64,000 nucleotides of DNA, taken from positions 8,697,831-8,761,830 of the forward strand of contig SSBO01000009.1 in the NCBI GenBank assembly GCA_005281725.1, read 5' to 3'. Every line of letters begins with the position of its first letter. The stretch's first letter is position 1. The notes beneath the pieces were generated by a model. That model did not search any database, had not been told where the DNA came from, and worked only from the letters and a program-made list of their open reading frames with translations. The translations under genes were made by a program, and so were the position numbers. The stretch is from Wuchereria bancrofti (Eukaryota > Nematoda > Chromadorea > Rhabditida > Onchocercidae). Below, piece after piece: positions 38,419 to 49,727 of the stretch.

Positions 38419-41400
38419 TCATAAATCTCCCGACTTTTTCCAGCAACTGATAATCGGATGATTTTGCTCCACAGCTTGTATTTCTCGTATCGTTTGTCTT
38501 TGCACTGATTCATCATGAATTTTGCCCAGTAGTATCATCTCCAACTTACTCACCGGTAGTTCAAACAAAATGCTTAGCCAGTATGCAAAGAACCACGAAA
38601 TGATACAACATGGTAGTGAAAAGACGAAGAACTGAAAAAAATTCCTGCTGCTGAATGCCAACAACAAATAATATAGAAAATAGAAAAGAAACCTGTAACA
38701 AATCCCTCATGCAGTATCATGTAACAAATCGATAAACTTTTTCAAAGTTGATAAATTTTTAGAAGTTATAAAATAATCACATACCGTATGAGTAATACTC
38801 GAGAAGCTAGATGCATTGACACCTATACATAGCATGTATATCAGTACAATTAAATGAGTTAGATATGTGCAATAAGTAAGTCTACCCAATGGTTTCCATA
38901 TTGATAGCGACATGAAATCGTTTATGGGTCCTGCAATTGAACTCTGATTAATTATAATTTCATATAATTGTAAGTGAAAGAGATAAGACAATTAATATTA
39001 TGATCGACAAATTTAATTCTGAAGAAACGAATAATACACAAACTAAATAATAACGATTTACTATGTTTTACTGATCGGTCATCTGCTTGCAGGATTTAAG
39101 GAACATCCTGACGAGTATGTGATATACTATGATAGATAAACAAAAAAACGTATCATATGATACACTTACCTCCGTAACCGTAAAAACAAGCGATTGTAAT
39201 ATAAGCTAAAGATAAACTCCACACAAGCTTGCTAAATGCAGAATAGAAGGCTCTCACAGATAAATCCATTACGATATCATAGCCTATCCAATCTCTTAAT
39301 GACATTATCACTAGTAGACCGAGTATTAGTGAAACGATCCAACAAATAATATTTGTTAGCTGAAAATTTGAAATTAACTTGAATTTACAATTTTTTTTAA
39401 CTAAGCCAATTGAAATTAGCTAATGATTTTCGATGGAATGATAATCATTACAAGGTTGGAATTTACCATATTGTGCCACTTAAACTTGACAAATTTTATA
39501 AATTTTTCTGAACCTTTGATATATGGAGAGTTTTTACTGTCTGGAACAAGTAACCAACTAGAATACCTATAATATAAACTTGGCATCGGATCCACGGTGC
39601 TTGATAAATCAAAAGTGAATAACGTCTAAAATAATAAGCATGCAACGAGTTGCCGTAATTTATTGGAATTACTCATAAATTTAATTTCTCTATCTTTAAT
39701 TGAATATCATTTTTAGTTTGAAGGGGGTATTTCTGACATGTAATTTTACGCTCTTTAAAGCAACCACTGAATATTTGAATTAAAACTAGTACATCGTTGC
39801 TCCGAACCAAAGATTCTAAATTGAAAATTAGGAAACTTTCGAAATATTCCTCATTCCATTATTTGCAAATTGAAAGTAAACCTGTATGGACCCATTCTAG
39901 GATCCATGACACCCATATAGAAATCTGTCGGTGGGAAGTACTCCATGTACACTGTCACCAAATTTGCAACAGTTGAAAGCAGTAAGAGTAGGCCAGCTAT
40001 AATATAACCCAGCATGGGTTTCAGAGCTAACGGTATCAGCAATATTGGTGCAAAAATGTGAAGTTGAAAATCTGTTGCCAGATACCATGTCACCAAATAG
40101 CACTAAACAGTTTTTGTACACAATTATTTATTCATCCAATCAATAAATACTTCTCTTCACCCATCAAATATCCTTTTAATTCTGATCGGTATCTTAGGTT
40201 AATCTTACTATACTCAGAACCGCATGAAGCAAAAAAAATGAACTTACTTGACGATTGTAACGAATAAAATTGTTGAGATATAAGAAATTGGTCCACCAAC
40301 TTCCCTCGCAATAATCATTAAATGCTATTAAAATAACTGGCATATTAACCAAAAATGATTTAAATACAAATGAATAAAATGCTACCACAATATAATAAGG
40401 TGGCGAAAGTCTGCAAATTATTAATTGCTAATTGTACTCCCACTAAAATGAACCTGAAGTTAGTTGACTAACTAAAAAAAAGTATTCGAAAATATAACAG
40501 TTGATTTTTAACTTTAGCTTATTGTGATTATTCATTAGATTTCACTCTTAGTCAACTAAATTAAACAATAGCAAAAACGAAATTGTTGTGTAAGTACTAA
40601 TACTTAAAAAACATGGTAATGGATACCGAATTATTCGATGGATGTAAAATATAAGCCAAGTGGTAGATGACATTGCTTTTTTCTTGTCCTTTCGGTATTC
40701 TTTGAACCAAGTATACGATACTAATAAGCCAGACATGAAGAAGAATGTATCAACGGAAAAGAATGCGTTAGTCATAAACTGCGTCCACAAATTTTTAAAT
40801 GTTTCCTTACAGTCTAGGATGTTTGCTGAAAATCGATATTTAGTAAGTTCAGTCAGAAATAAGATACCCATAGTGCACCCGAATCAAACTATGCTCACAA
40901 CTTAGCATCATAAAACCGGTTGTCGCATGCCCAAAAATCACCCATGCCATACTAATGAAACGCATAAAATGAATTGGTCCTATTTGGCCTGGTTTATTGG
41001 TAGATTCGATATTGAATATATCCTTGGTATTCCGGATCACCGAAAATGCCATTAAGCAGTGGAACCAGCGTGCTGTAAATAAATTTTGGGCTACATTTGA
41101 ATTTAATCTACCAAACACCTGTTAATTAAGTTCTACGAATATTCAGAATATGTTTTTATTTCATTGATAGCAACTCTCGACGATATCACAATTCAAAGCA
41201 TATATGATTGGGTTGTATTAATATGTGAAGAAAACACTAATCCAATCGTCACATGAGCAGAATTACTTGTTTCGATTGAAGCCAGCTTATAGTAATCAGA
41301 ATTAAAATAGATTGCAAACAAATCCCATACAGTTGCCAATATAGCTATTACTCCAATAAATGCAATTATTGCTCTTAAAATAAATCAGTAATTAAATTAT

Positions 41401-43909
41401 AAAAAACGGAAAAAGTTTTGAAAGTTCGTACTTCACAGTCATAATTAATTAAAATTAGGCAGTCTGACTTTCAAAATAACAGAATTTTTTGACAATGATA
41501 TACGATTTATGTGATCATAATATCGCATTTAAACCACTCATTAGTTAGATTATCGATGATTCAAATCATATGGTTTTTGATCAATGACACTCAGCCTTGT
41601 GGCATTTGCATAATTTGCTTACGCTTCAAGAATACATCTTGTTACGTTCGTTTCACGTTATTTTTGAGGGTTAGTAGTGATGGCTTTTAAAATGCAGTTT
41701 TTTAATAAACATACAATACGATCCATGTCTTATAGTCGATAGGTCTCAATCGAACAGATGCCTGTTTTACAGTACACACAGGAGTAGAACCGTTGAAGTT
41801 AATCACTGAAATAGATAAATTTTGAAAAAAATTCCTGAAAATTTCACCTCGCTTTCTTTCCATCTTTCAATATGTTTTTCAAAGAGTTATTGAGCTGTCA
41901 TTGTTAAACGGCTCAAAACTTTACAACTTGAAGCTTTGACATTTGTGATAGCTCCTTAAAAAATTTTTTAGAAGTTATTTTATTTTTATTAAAAAACATA
42001 AGTCTTTTATTTTCCTATTACGAAACAAATTTTATTAGGCATTTCATAAAATAAGTAGTATGAATTGTATTTTACGCAAGTACGGAACATGTCTTCTTTT
42101 ATCGTTTTAATTAATGAAATGAGTTTAACATAATGGAAGGAGTTTTGGATGTCTACAAAAAAAAGAAAAAAAAGTCAAAACATACGTGAACGACTCAGCG
42201 TCATTAGCGTGTTGTAGTTATCGCATGAGGAAGGCAGACACACGTCAAATGATGGATCACCGATACTGTATTGATTTAATTTGCAAGCGCCCTTTGCATT
42301 GTAATTTCTTAACTTCTTATCAACAAAGATCCTAAAAATGCTTTTCACTCAATATTAAGTCGATTCTATTTACAATTGCTGAAAGTTAAGTGGTAGGGGA
42401 AAAAGTAAAGAAAAAAAGAAATTACAAGCTGAAAGTGTAAAAGCAGATCAAAATTGCATTTCAAAAGGAAGTTTATAACTTCACATGGAGAAGTGGATTC
42501 CTAAGTGATACTATAATGTCAAGGTAAAAGATACGCATACCTTACGTAACTGCCAGTAATAGCACGCGTGGAATTCGGCAATTGCTGTCTGGCTAACATG
42601 CATTCTTCATACTGCCCAAATACATTAATATGACCACGAAGAATCCCCGAAGGTGGTAATTTTGCACTAGCATCAATCACTGCAAGTAGTAAAGCACTTG
42701 ATGCCTACTAATTTCACTTTTGAAACTTACGTAACTTTGGGCACTATTTTGCAATTTCATCGTTTAATGTCATATCACAGTTATCTGTCATATCACAACA
42801 GTTGTCATAACATTGAATTATTCGTTGATAAGGTATTCGATAGAGATAAGACATTCGATGATAATACAGAATAATGCAATTAGACAGCACTAAAAGGAAA
42901 ATAAACAGGAAAAAATAGTGACATCTAACTCAAGGTAAGAAATCAAGGTAAAATATTAGCAGGAGAAAGCTCAATGAGCTGTAATGCAGAAAAGACCAAT
43001 CAACTTATCATATCTACTCAACCTTTTCCTGGCATGTATAGCTATCCATATTATCAGTTCCTGAAATGTTAGTGCTAAGACTGTCATAGATGACCAAGTT
43101 ATTACTTCCCAAAAGTTAGTACTGTTACCTTTCCCTTTTCTTCACTTTTATTACTTTATTAATACATATTCCCCCCTTTGTAATAATTAATTCTATTATT
43201 GAAATGTTAAAATCAACTCGGAAGCAATGCATTCTGTAAATAGGATTTTTGCCATTTTGATATTTTGCTGTCATTTATGAAGTCAAAAACAGTTTGTAGC
43301 GATAGTTTCACGTCCACTTTGCAATCTGCAAATATTTCACTTTTCAAACTATTCATTCTTCTCCATTTCCAAAGTGATACTAAAACGTTTCATATTTTTT
43401 CATATTTGGATCTTCAGTCTTTTGGACTTTAAAAAGAAATTAATTTATGTGAAAAGTCTAATTAAAAACCTTCAACGATATCAAGTTCATCGACATAATG
43501 CATCAACTGATCTATTTTGGTATCCATTAGTTTGATTAAATTTTCCATCGCAAAATTAGGCAATATCTCATGCAGCGACAAAAACGGTGTATTCTAAGAA
43601 TGAAAGAAATTTTGCTAATGCGCAATTTATTATTGATTGCAATGATGTTAATAGATAGAGTAAATGATAGTTTCTACTGATAAGACAGGTCATCTTTCAT
43701 TTAATTAAATACATTTTGACTTATTTATACCTGTGCTTCAGTCTAGAATATGATATTGCAATAAGACTAACGCTTGTTTTCAGGTATTTCTCCTGCAATC
43801 TAAGAGTATTATTTGGAATTGAACCAAAATATTTCATCCTGCCTCTATCAATTTCTGAAGCAACTAAAGGCAATAAGAAATTGATTAGGGACAATACGAA
43901 CGACCTCAT
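38419..43909 (-). CDS. NRF-6-type multipass membrane acyltransferase (15 exons, 780 aa)
   Basis: Nose-resistant-to-fluoxetine family: a secreted-side N-terminal Cys domain followed by an acyltransferase-3 membrane domain; family members affect lipid or drug transport. Exons in transcript order: 43772-43909, 43470-43593, 43218-43325, 42541-42679, 42186-42331, 41715-41805, 41238-41373, 40902-41118, 40627-40825, 40248-40410, 39882-40102, 39514-39625, 39170-39359, 38785-38930, 38419-38631; all in phase. The first ATG follows a TTTCAG acceptor, suiting trans-splicing, and opens a signal peptide (MRSFVLSLINFLLPLVAS). Family landmarks are DASAKLPPSGILRG, CLPSSC, LMAFSVIRNT, His358 in FGHATTG, NAFFSVDTFFFMSGLL, APWIRCQVYIIGILVGYL and LGRLTYCTYLTHL. 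Exon 7 could instead end at 41253 (also in phase). The exact paralogue (nrf-6, ndg-4 or oac type) cannot be named. Confidence 0.9.
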
Positions 43910-44155
43910 TTTTGATCTGAAATGACCAATGGTTAGCACGTCCTTCTTACTTGTTAATAATCAGTTTATTCTAATATTTCCAGTGATGAAGTGTGAATGC
44001 ACAACGATAGCTTCGTTCTCAAACAGAAATACGCAAATTTTTTGAATTATTTTCAGAATAAAAATTATGGAAAAGACGATAATGAATGGTAGAAAACAGA
44101 AAACACCGAGAGAGATAAAAAAAAACTAACCAATATAAGGAGAAAACGAATCTTA

Positions 44156-44323
44156 TCAGCAGCGCTTGTGCTTATCACAAATTTTTTTAATGTATGTGGC
44201 TAAAACATCGCTGCTTGACAAAATATTAACGGACAAATCGATTGCTTCAATTGTAGAACTGAACTGTCGCAGTTCTTTTGGAACATCAGTTTTGCAATCA
44301 CTAAAGATCTTTAGTTTCGATAG
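44156..44323 (-). CDS. possible terminal exon of an unidentified minus-strand gene
   Basis: On the minus strand an ATATTTTCAG acceptor is followed by 55 open codons and a TGA. The peptide begins LSKLKIFSDCKTDV and ends ICDKHKRC. Its DCKTDV start resembles DCKVDV of exon 3 in the NRF-type gene just downstream, so it could be a remnant of a duplicated NRF N-terminal domain. No convincing upstream exon in matching phase was found. Confidence 0.3.
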   Translation of the reverse strand, partial: LSKLKIFSDCKTDVPKELRQFSSTIEAIDLSVNILSSSDVLATYIKKICDKHKRC

Positions 44324-47300
44324 CTGAAAATATTCAGTTCACTAGTTTTCAGTGACTGGCGAAATCCCTGAGATTTTCGGCAACCAGATTCGGTATTATT
44401 TACGTTGCTATCTTTATCACTGCTATGTGATATGTTCAGAGCAATTTCTTTTCACCTTCCAGTGTTTCTCCTTTACTGTAAATTGCTAATTTCTGCAATA
44501 TGGCGCATTTAGTCCTTCATTTTGAGTAATTAGAATTTTGAAATGAACGCAAATATTTGCAAAATTGTCTTTCAAATATAGTAGAAAGTAAATATTATTA
44601 TATAAAAGTTTCATTAGGGATGGAGAAAATTCGAAAATAACTTTCGCAAGTTGATAAATTGAAAATTACACCAATTTAGATTCGTTTTATAAGCTCTCCG
44701 TTTTATAAGCTTTCATAATTTATTTCTATTTCGGTCCCTTCACAGTAATGCATTTTGTTTCCGCTTAATTGTGAATTCTCAGAGTATCACATATATCGTC
44801 ACTTATTCGCTAAGTGCATTTCTTCTTTAACCACTAACCGCTGTTTTGAATTACAGCTTTCAAAGGCAGCAGTATGTGAAGAAATGGTCTCACCCTGGAA
44901 TTCATCTGCTAAACCTAACAAACTTGGATGATGGTACTAATTGGATGATGGATGATGGTACTAATTGGATGATGTTTGTGTCATATGTTTGTTTGGAATA
45001 TCCTTCTCCAAAAGGATGCTTTTGCAAGACTGACGAGGCTTCGTCTGGTCTTTCTCTGGGATAACTGCTCTAAAATTAATAAGCCCATTTTACCCATGGA
45101 CATACTTTGTCTGACCTTTCAGCTGAGACCTGTTTGGCTTGAGAGACCCTATTGGAGATAAATGTCACTGCCAGCATAACTAACAATTTCACAAGAGCAT
45201 TCAAGCTTTTCCCTACCTCTGAAATAATTATAATCACCGAGTAATATTTTGGCACTGTCATTCATTACAAGTTACATTTGACTTATATGAGTCAATGATA
45301 GTAAATTTAAAAACAAAAGTAAATTTTGCTTCAGTTTAATTCGCTTATACGAATTTCTTTTAACAGCTGTCGAAAAAATGACCGCGAGACTGCGACGACC
45401 CTATCAGTGTATTTCAACAAGATTCGACATCACTGGCATCATCAAAGCATTTAATACCGTAAGCAGGAAACGGTTGTTGTGGAAGCAAAATTTGTCTTGG
45501 AAGATTTGGTTATTTAATTTATTATTTTCGGGAGAGGGTGTTGATTGCAGGGAGATTCGTTGGATGTAGATGTAAGTATGTGGGGTAACAGAGGAAGAGA
45601 ATAATCCTTTATTAACAAAAGCAACTGTACAATCTTCACAGATCCAACAAAACTGATGCATTATATATGTTAAGATGTGGGAGTGGTTTATAATCAGACA
45701 TTTTTACAAAGAATAAATCGTTTAGATATGATAATGAGTTACTTGAACAATGAACAATAGTTACAGTGCAAGGGATTGCATGGATATCACAAAGAACTTA
45801 CAATGGGTGGCAACTATAATTGGTTACAATAGATGGATGCTCATAGCATAGGATTGTTATAAGATCAAAGGTCAGCTAAACGAGTGCGATGCATTGCGAA
45901 GGACATTATAATGGATTGATATATTAAGCAGTATTAACATTTATTTAGCTTCGCGATATTGAAATTCGCGACAACGGTTACGGTATATCTTGCAGCGATG
46001 TAAATTCATCAAAATGATCATACTGTTGCACGACGATCAACGCAGTCAACTCATATATGAAGATTTGCTGTCTGAATCTTTTCCAGTAATTAACGCGTAA
46101 AACAAGATGTGTTATCACATTACTGTTCAACATGGTACTCTAATAAATTATGACAGATTTTGATGAAAAGACGGTATTTATATTTCGATGGGTGACTCAG
46201 ACGATTGAAATCACATATAAAAACTCCACTTTATCTGCTCTTTTCTCATAACTTTTACACTGCTTTGCAGAAACTGCAGAGCTTTTTAAACTGAACTTTA
46301 GTTTGAGACGTCAATTTAGGTCGACTATTATAATCCTCATATCACATAAAGTTAATCAATTCAGCAAAGGAAACATCATTTGATGCTAAGATCGAAATCA
46401 TAAGAGAAAAATTGACAATAGGAATCACATGCAATTCTTTGAACTGTTCCATCAATGTTGCCTTCACATCATCCTAAATCCACTAATCCATTACACTGAT
46501 CAATGACCAATATTACTGTCTTCGAACAAAGAAAGATTACCAGTATAGAGGTTATCCTACTTAAACTTAAGACGCTAGGCTCTGTGATTAACTAGCGATC
46601 GCAATATATAAAATATTCCAAAAAAGAGGTACAAGGAGTTCCTGAAACAATTTCTTTGTCTAGGACACATTGACTGCCATCAGTGGTCTACACCGATTTC
46701 AAATCGAAAGACGCGGAGGTATATCATCCAATGCGTTGCTACTGGCTTTGAGAACGTACGTAGGATCTATTTCATAGAAAAAAGGCAACGTATTAAGACT
46801 AATTTACTTCGTCACGATCATACACTTTCGTCTTTTGCAACAGCAATTGTATATCCTACATTAGTCTTTTCCGCCACCAAAGCGTTTGATTAACAAGCAT
46901 GGATTTAAAAACCTTCATGAAGCCGAGCCATGAGTAATTTCAGAATTAGAATAGAAGTTGTGTAGATCAAATTTTATTCTTCTTAAATAGCTCATTATAT
47001 TCTAATAGATACTTTTTCGGTTTAATACTTACTGGTATCAGCGAAAGTATTGTTTATGACATCGTGATGAATTGTTATAAAATTTTCTTTCGATATTTCC
47101 TCATTATCTCTGCTCATGTCATAAGCAAAAAGAATTTAACCAAATGATACATATAAGTCTTACTATTATCACTCTGCTGCAAAGGCGATAATTGATTCCT
47201 CACGTCATTAAGCATTGCATAGATAAATCAACTTAGCTGCTAGCAATAATTTGTGGTAATTTGTTCTTAAGAACTTATTTTCGAGATAATTCTTGAATTT

Positions 47301-47907
47301 TTAATAGTAAATGCATTATCCTTGTCGATTTTCATCGTCCAGTTATAATTTAACTGCTTGTCTTACAATATGCCAAATTAAAGTAAATCATTTGTTTCTC
47401 TAATTTCATACTAGATTTTAATAAAATTTTTGCACTAATTCTACTACTAACTATACTGAACTTCTATTACCTCCATTGCTTCCAGTTGTGATGTCAGACA
47501 TAATTGAATTTTCAAAAAAGCAGATGGGAAATGATAGTTCAAATTTTTTTAAGAGTAAAAATGGAAAAATTTTAAATATAGAGAGAAATTTTTGCTCGTT
47601 ACTGCTTTCATCTTCTAATCATGGCTGTCTACCTTAACCAACCTGCAATTTCGTCTCTCCTCAAACGAAAATCAGAAATAAAAAAATAGATGATGAGAAG
47701 ATTTAATGTTTTTCAAAGTATGAATTCGTTAAAAGAACAAAATTATGAGAATTTCAATCGACTGACTAATAATTTACCGATAGCAGCTTCATAAGCCTAT
47801 AATTTTATTCAGATCAACGACTATCGCTTCTCTTTTTTTCGCTTCTCTTTCTCGCAGAATCAATTTCTGATTTGGAAAAATAGTCGTTTTAGCAGAAATC
47901 TATGATG
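44324..47907. other. intergenic, one open frame at 46612-46893
   Basis: Less AT-skewed than the left arm but without an exon chain. A small tandem repeat (GGATGATGGTACTAATT units) lies at 44934-44974. A 93-codon stop-to-stop frame at 46612-46893 (GHIDCHQWSTPIS, then KTRRYIIQCV) has no ATG and no recognised family. It could be a retroelement shard or an exon. Confidence 0.4.
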
Positions 47908-48378
47908 ACTAATCATAATACATAGTAATAATCGACATATTATTATACTGTATTACGATTATTACAAATCCATATGACAACTTAGTTGTTTCTTACGATT
48001 AATAACTTAACGGGTACATAATACAGTAGGTAATGACAGATAAATTTTCATGCGAGAATCTTATAATTTTCAATAATTAGAAAATGTTTTTATGTTCCGT
48101 AATTGTCAATTGTCAGCAAGCTTAGAAAGTAATTTGTTTCAAAGAATTTGTTGTTTAACGGTATCATTTGCTACAAAATTTAGACGAAGTTCAATTAATA
48201 TTACTTATTATTATTACCTAACAAAGATTAAAATTATTTCGAAACTGAGTGTTGAATTTTAGAAAATAATAATTCTTGCTTTAAGTTGCTGACTAATTGG
48301 TCATTTTGAGAAATTTAAATCATATGCAGTGACAAAATAAATAACATTAATAAATAAAAACGAATAAAATTAAAATGT
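47908..48378. repeat. tandem segmental duplication, copy 1
   Basis: Paired with 48379-49040. Shared blocks in order: TAATC-TAATACATA-TAATAA, TTTTCATG...AGAAT, TTGTCA...CAAG-TTAGAAAGTAAT, TTAGAC and AATTAATAT-ACTT, TTTAGAAAATAATAATT, then a GACAAAATAAATA-type end. It is AT-rich with no conserved coding frame. Confidence 0.75.
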
Positions 48379-49040
48379 GATGATTAATCGTAATACATAA
48401 TAACAATAATAATAATGATAACAGTAATAGTAATAATAATGATAATAATTATGATGATAATAATAGTAGTGATAATAATGATAATAATAATAATAATCAA
48501 TATATTATTATCAAAAATGTATTGTGATGGTTGTGAATAGAGGAACTAATTTATTCAATAGCTGCGTTAGTTGCGCTCGTACTTCTCTAACGCAAAGACT
48601 TCCGTTTTGAAACCGGAGGTGATTATTATTCGAGTTTATCTGAAATCTATATGAATTTTCATGTAAGAATTTTATAATTTCCAATAAGTCGAAAATGCCA
48701 AATGAATCGAAAAGATAGTCCGATTGTCCCTTGACAAATGTTTTTGATTTAAATTGTTTTTTGTAATTGTCAGTTGTCAACAAGTTTAGAAAGTAATCGC
48801 TTCTAAAGAAATTGTTGTTAGGCAACGGTAGAAACTATCATGTAGTGAAAATAATTTGCTAAGAAATTTAGACGTTCAATTAATATCACTTGTTATTATT
48901 ACTTGATAAAGGTTAAATTTTTTTCAAAAATTGTGCATTGAACTTTAGAAAATAATAATTGTTCTTTGACTCTGAGAAATTGACATCATTTGAAATGGCA
49001 AAATAAATACATGAATAAATTAATATGCATAAAATGAAGT
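48379..49040. repeat. tandem segmental duplication, copy 2, with expanded trinucleotide array
   Basis: Same block order as 47908-48378. The extra length comes mostly from the AAT/GAT array and an insert near 48525-48640. Confidence 0.75.
48399..48501. repeat. AAT/GAT/AGT trinucleotide microsatellite
   Basis: About 100 bases of imperfect AAT, GAT and AGT triplets, absent at this length from the neighbouring duplicate copy. Confidence 0.85.
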
Positions 49041-49727
49041 TGCAAAAGATACAACTTATAAATAAACTCGCGTGCGAAAAAGTAAATAGAAGTTACTTTC
49101 CATCTTAATTCTTATGGACAATGATACAATTTTAATTTGATATCGATGATGAGATTTCAATGCTCTTATCATAGAGCTAAATGTCATTGAAAGTCTTTGT
49201 TTCTGTGGCAACCATATTAAAATCAGTAGACAGCAATATTTATGCTGTTTCCACTTCATATTCATTAAAAATTAAGTTATAATTTGATAGCTGAGATCAT
49301 TGTTTTGTCACATCCTTTCGCTGAACAACGAGACATTGAAGAACAGAATATCGTTTTAAACAATTCAATCTCCTTGATAAACGATTCAATTTCTTTGATA
49401 TGTTACTTGAAAATTTAAGATTCAAATCTGATATATAAAATTGAAGGCAAACTGACCACTTTTTGAAAATCTAACTTTTTTATTCGAAACGTTAATAGCT
49501 CTTTCGAATTTACGGATTTTTTTGACAACATATAGTCTTGTTTTTAATACAATAAAAGCGTTATTTGCTTATTTTTACGCTTTTACACTTGTAACACTGT
49601 GTTCCACACAACTTCAGAATCTGAAAATCATCCCAACACGTTGCAAGTATTTACCTGTATAATTCTGTGTCTTGCAGTATTCCAAATTTTGCTCACTTCA
49701 TTGAGGAACTTTTTGGTTTTGCTGAAG

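Noticed and set aside
39514..39600. Alternative exon 12 start of the NRF-type gene at the acceptor before GTATTCTAG, read in another frame
   Set aside because: It is also phase-consistent, but the chosen frame gives APWIRCQVYIIGILVGYL, which is the family pattern.
49599..49727. Longer N terminus of the chemoreceptor from a GTG at 49599
   Set aside because: GTG is not a usual nematode start; the ATG at 49728 gives a normal N terminus right before TM1 and follows an AG.
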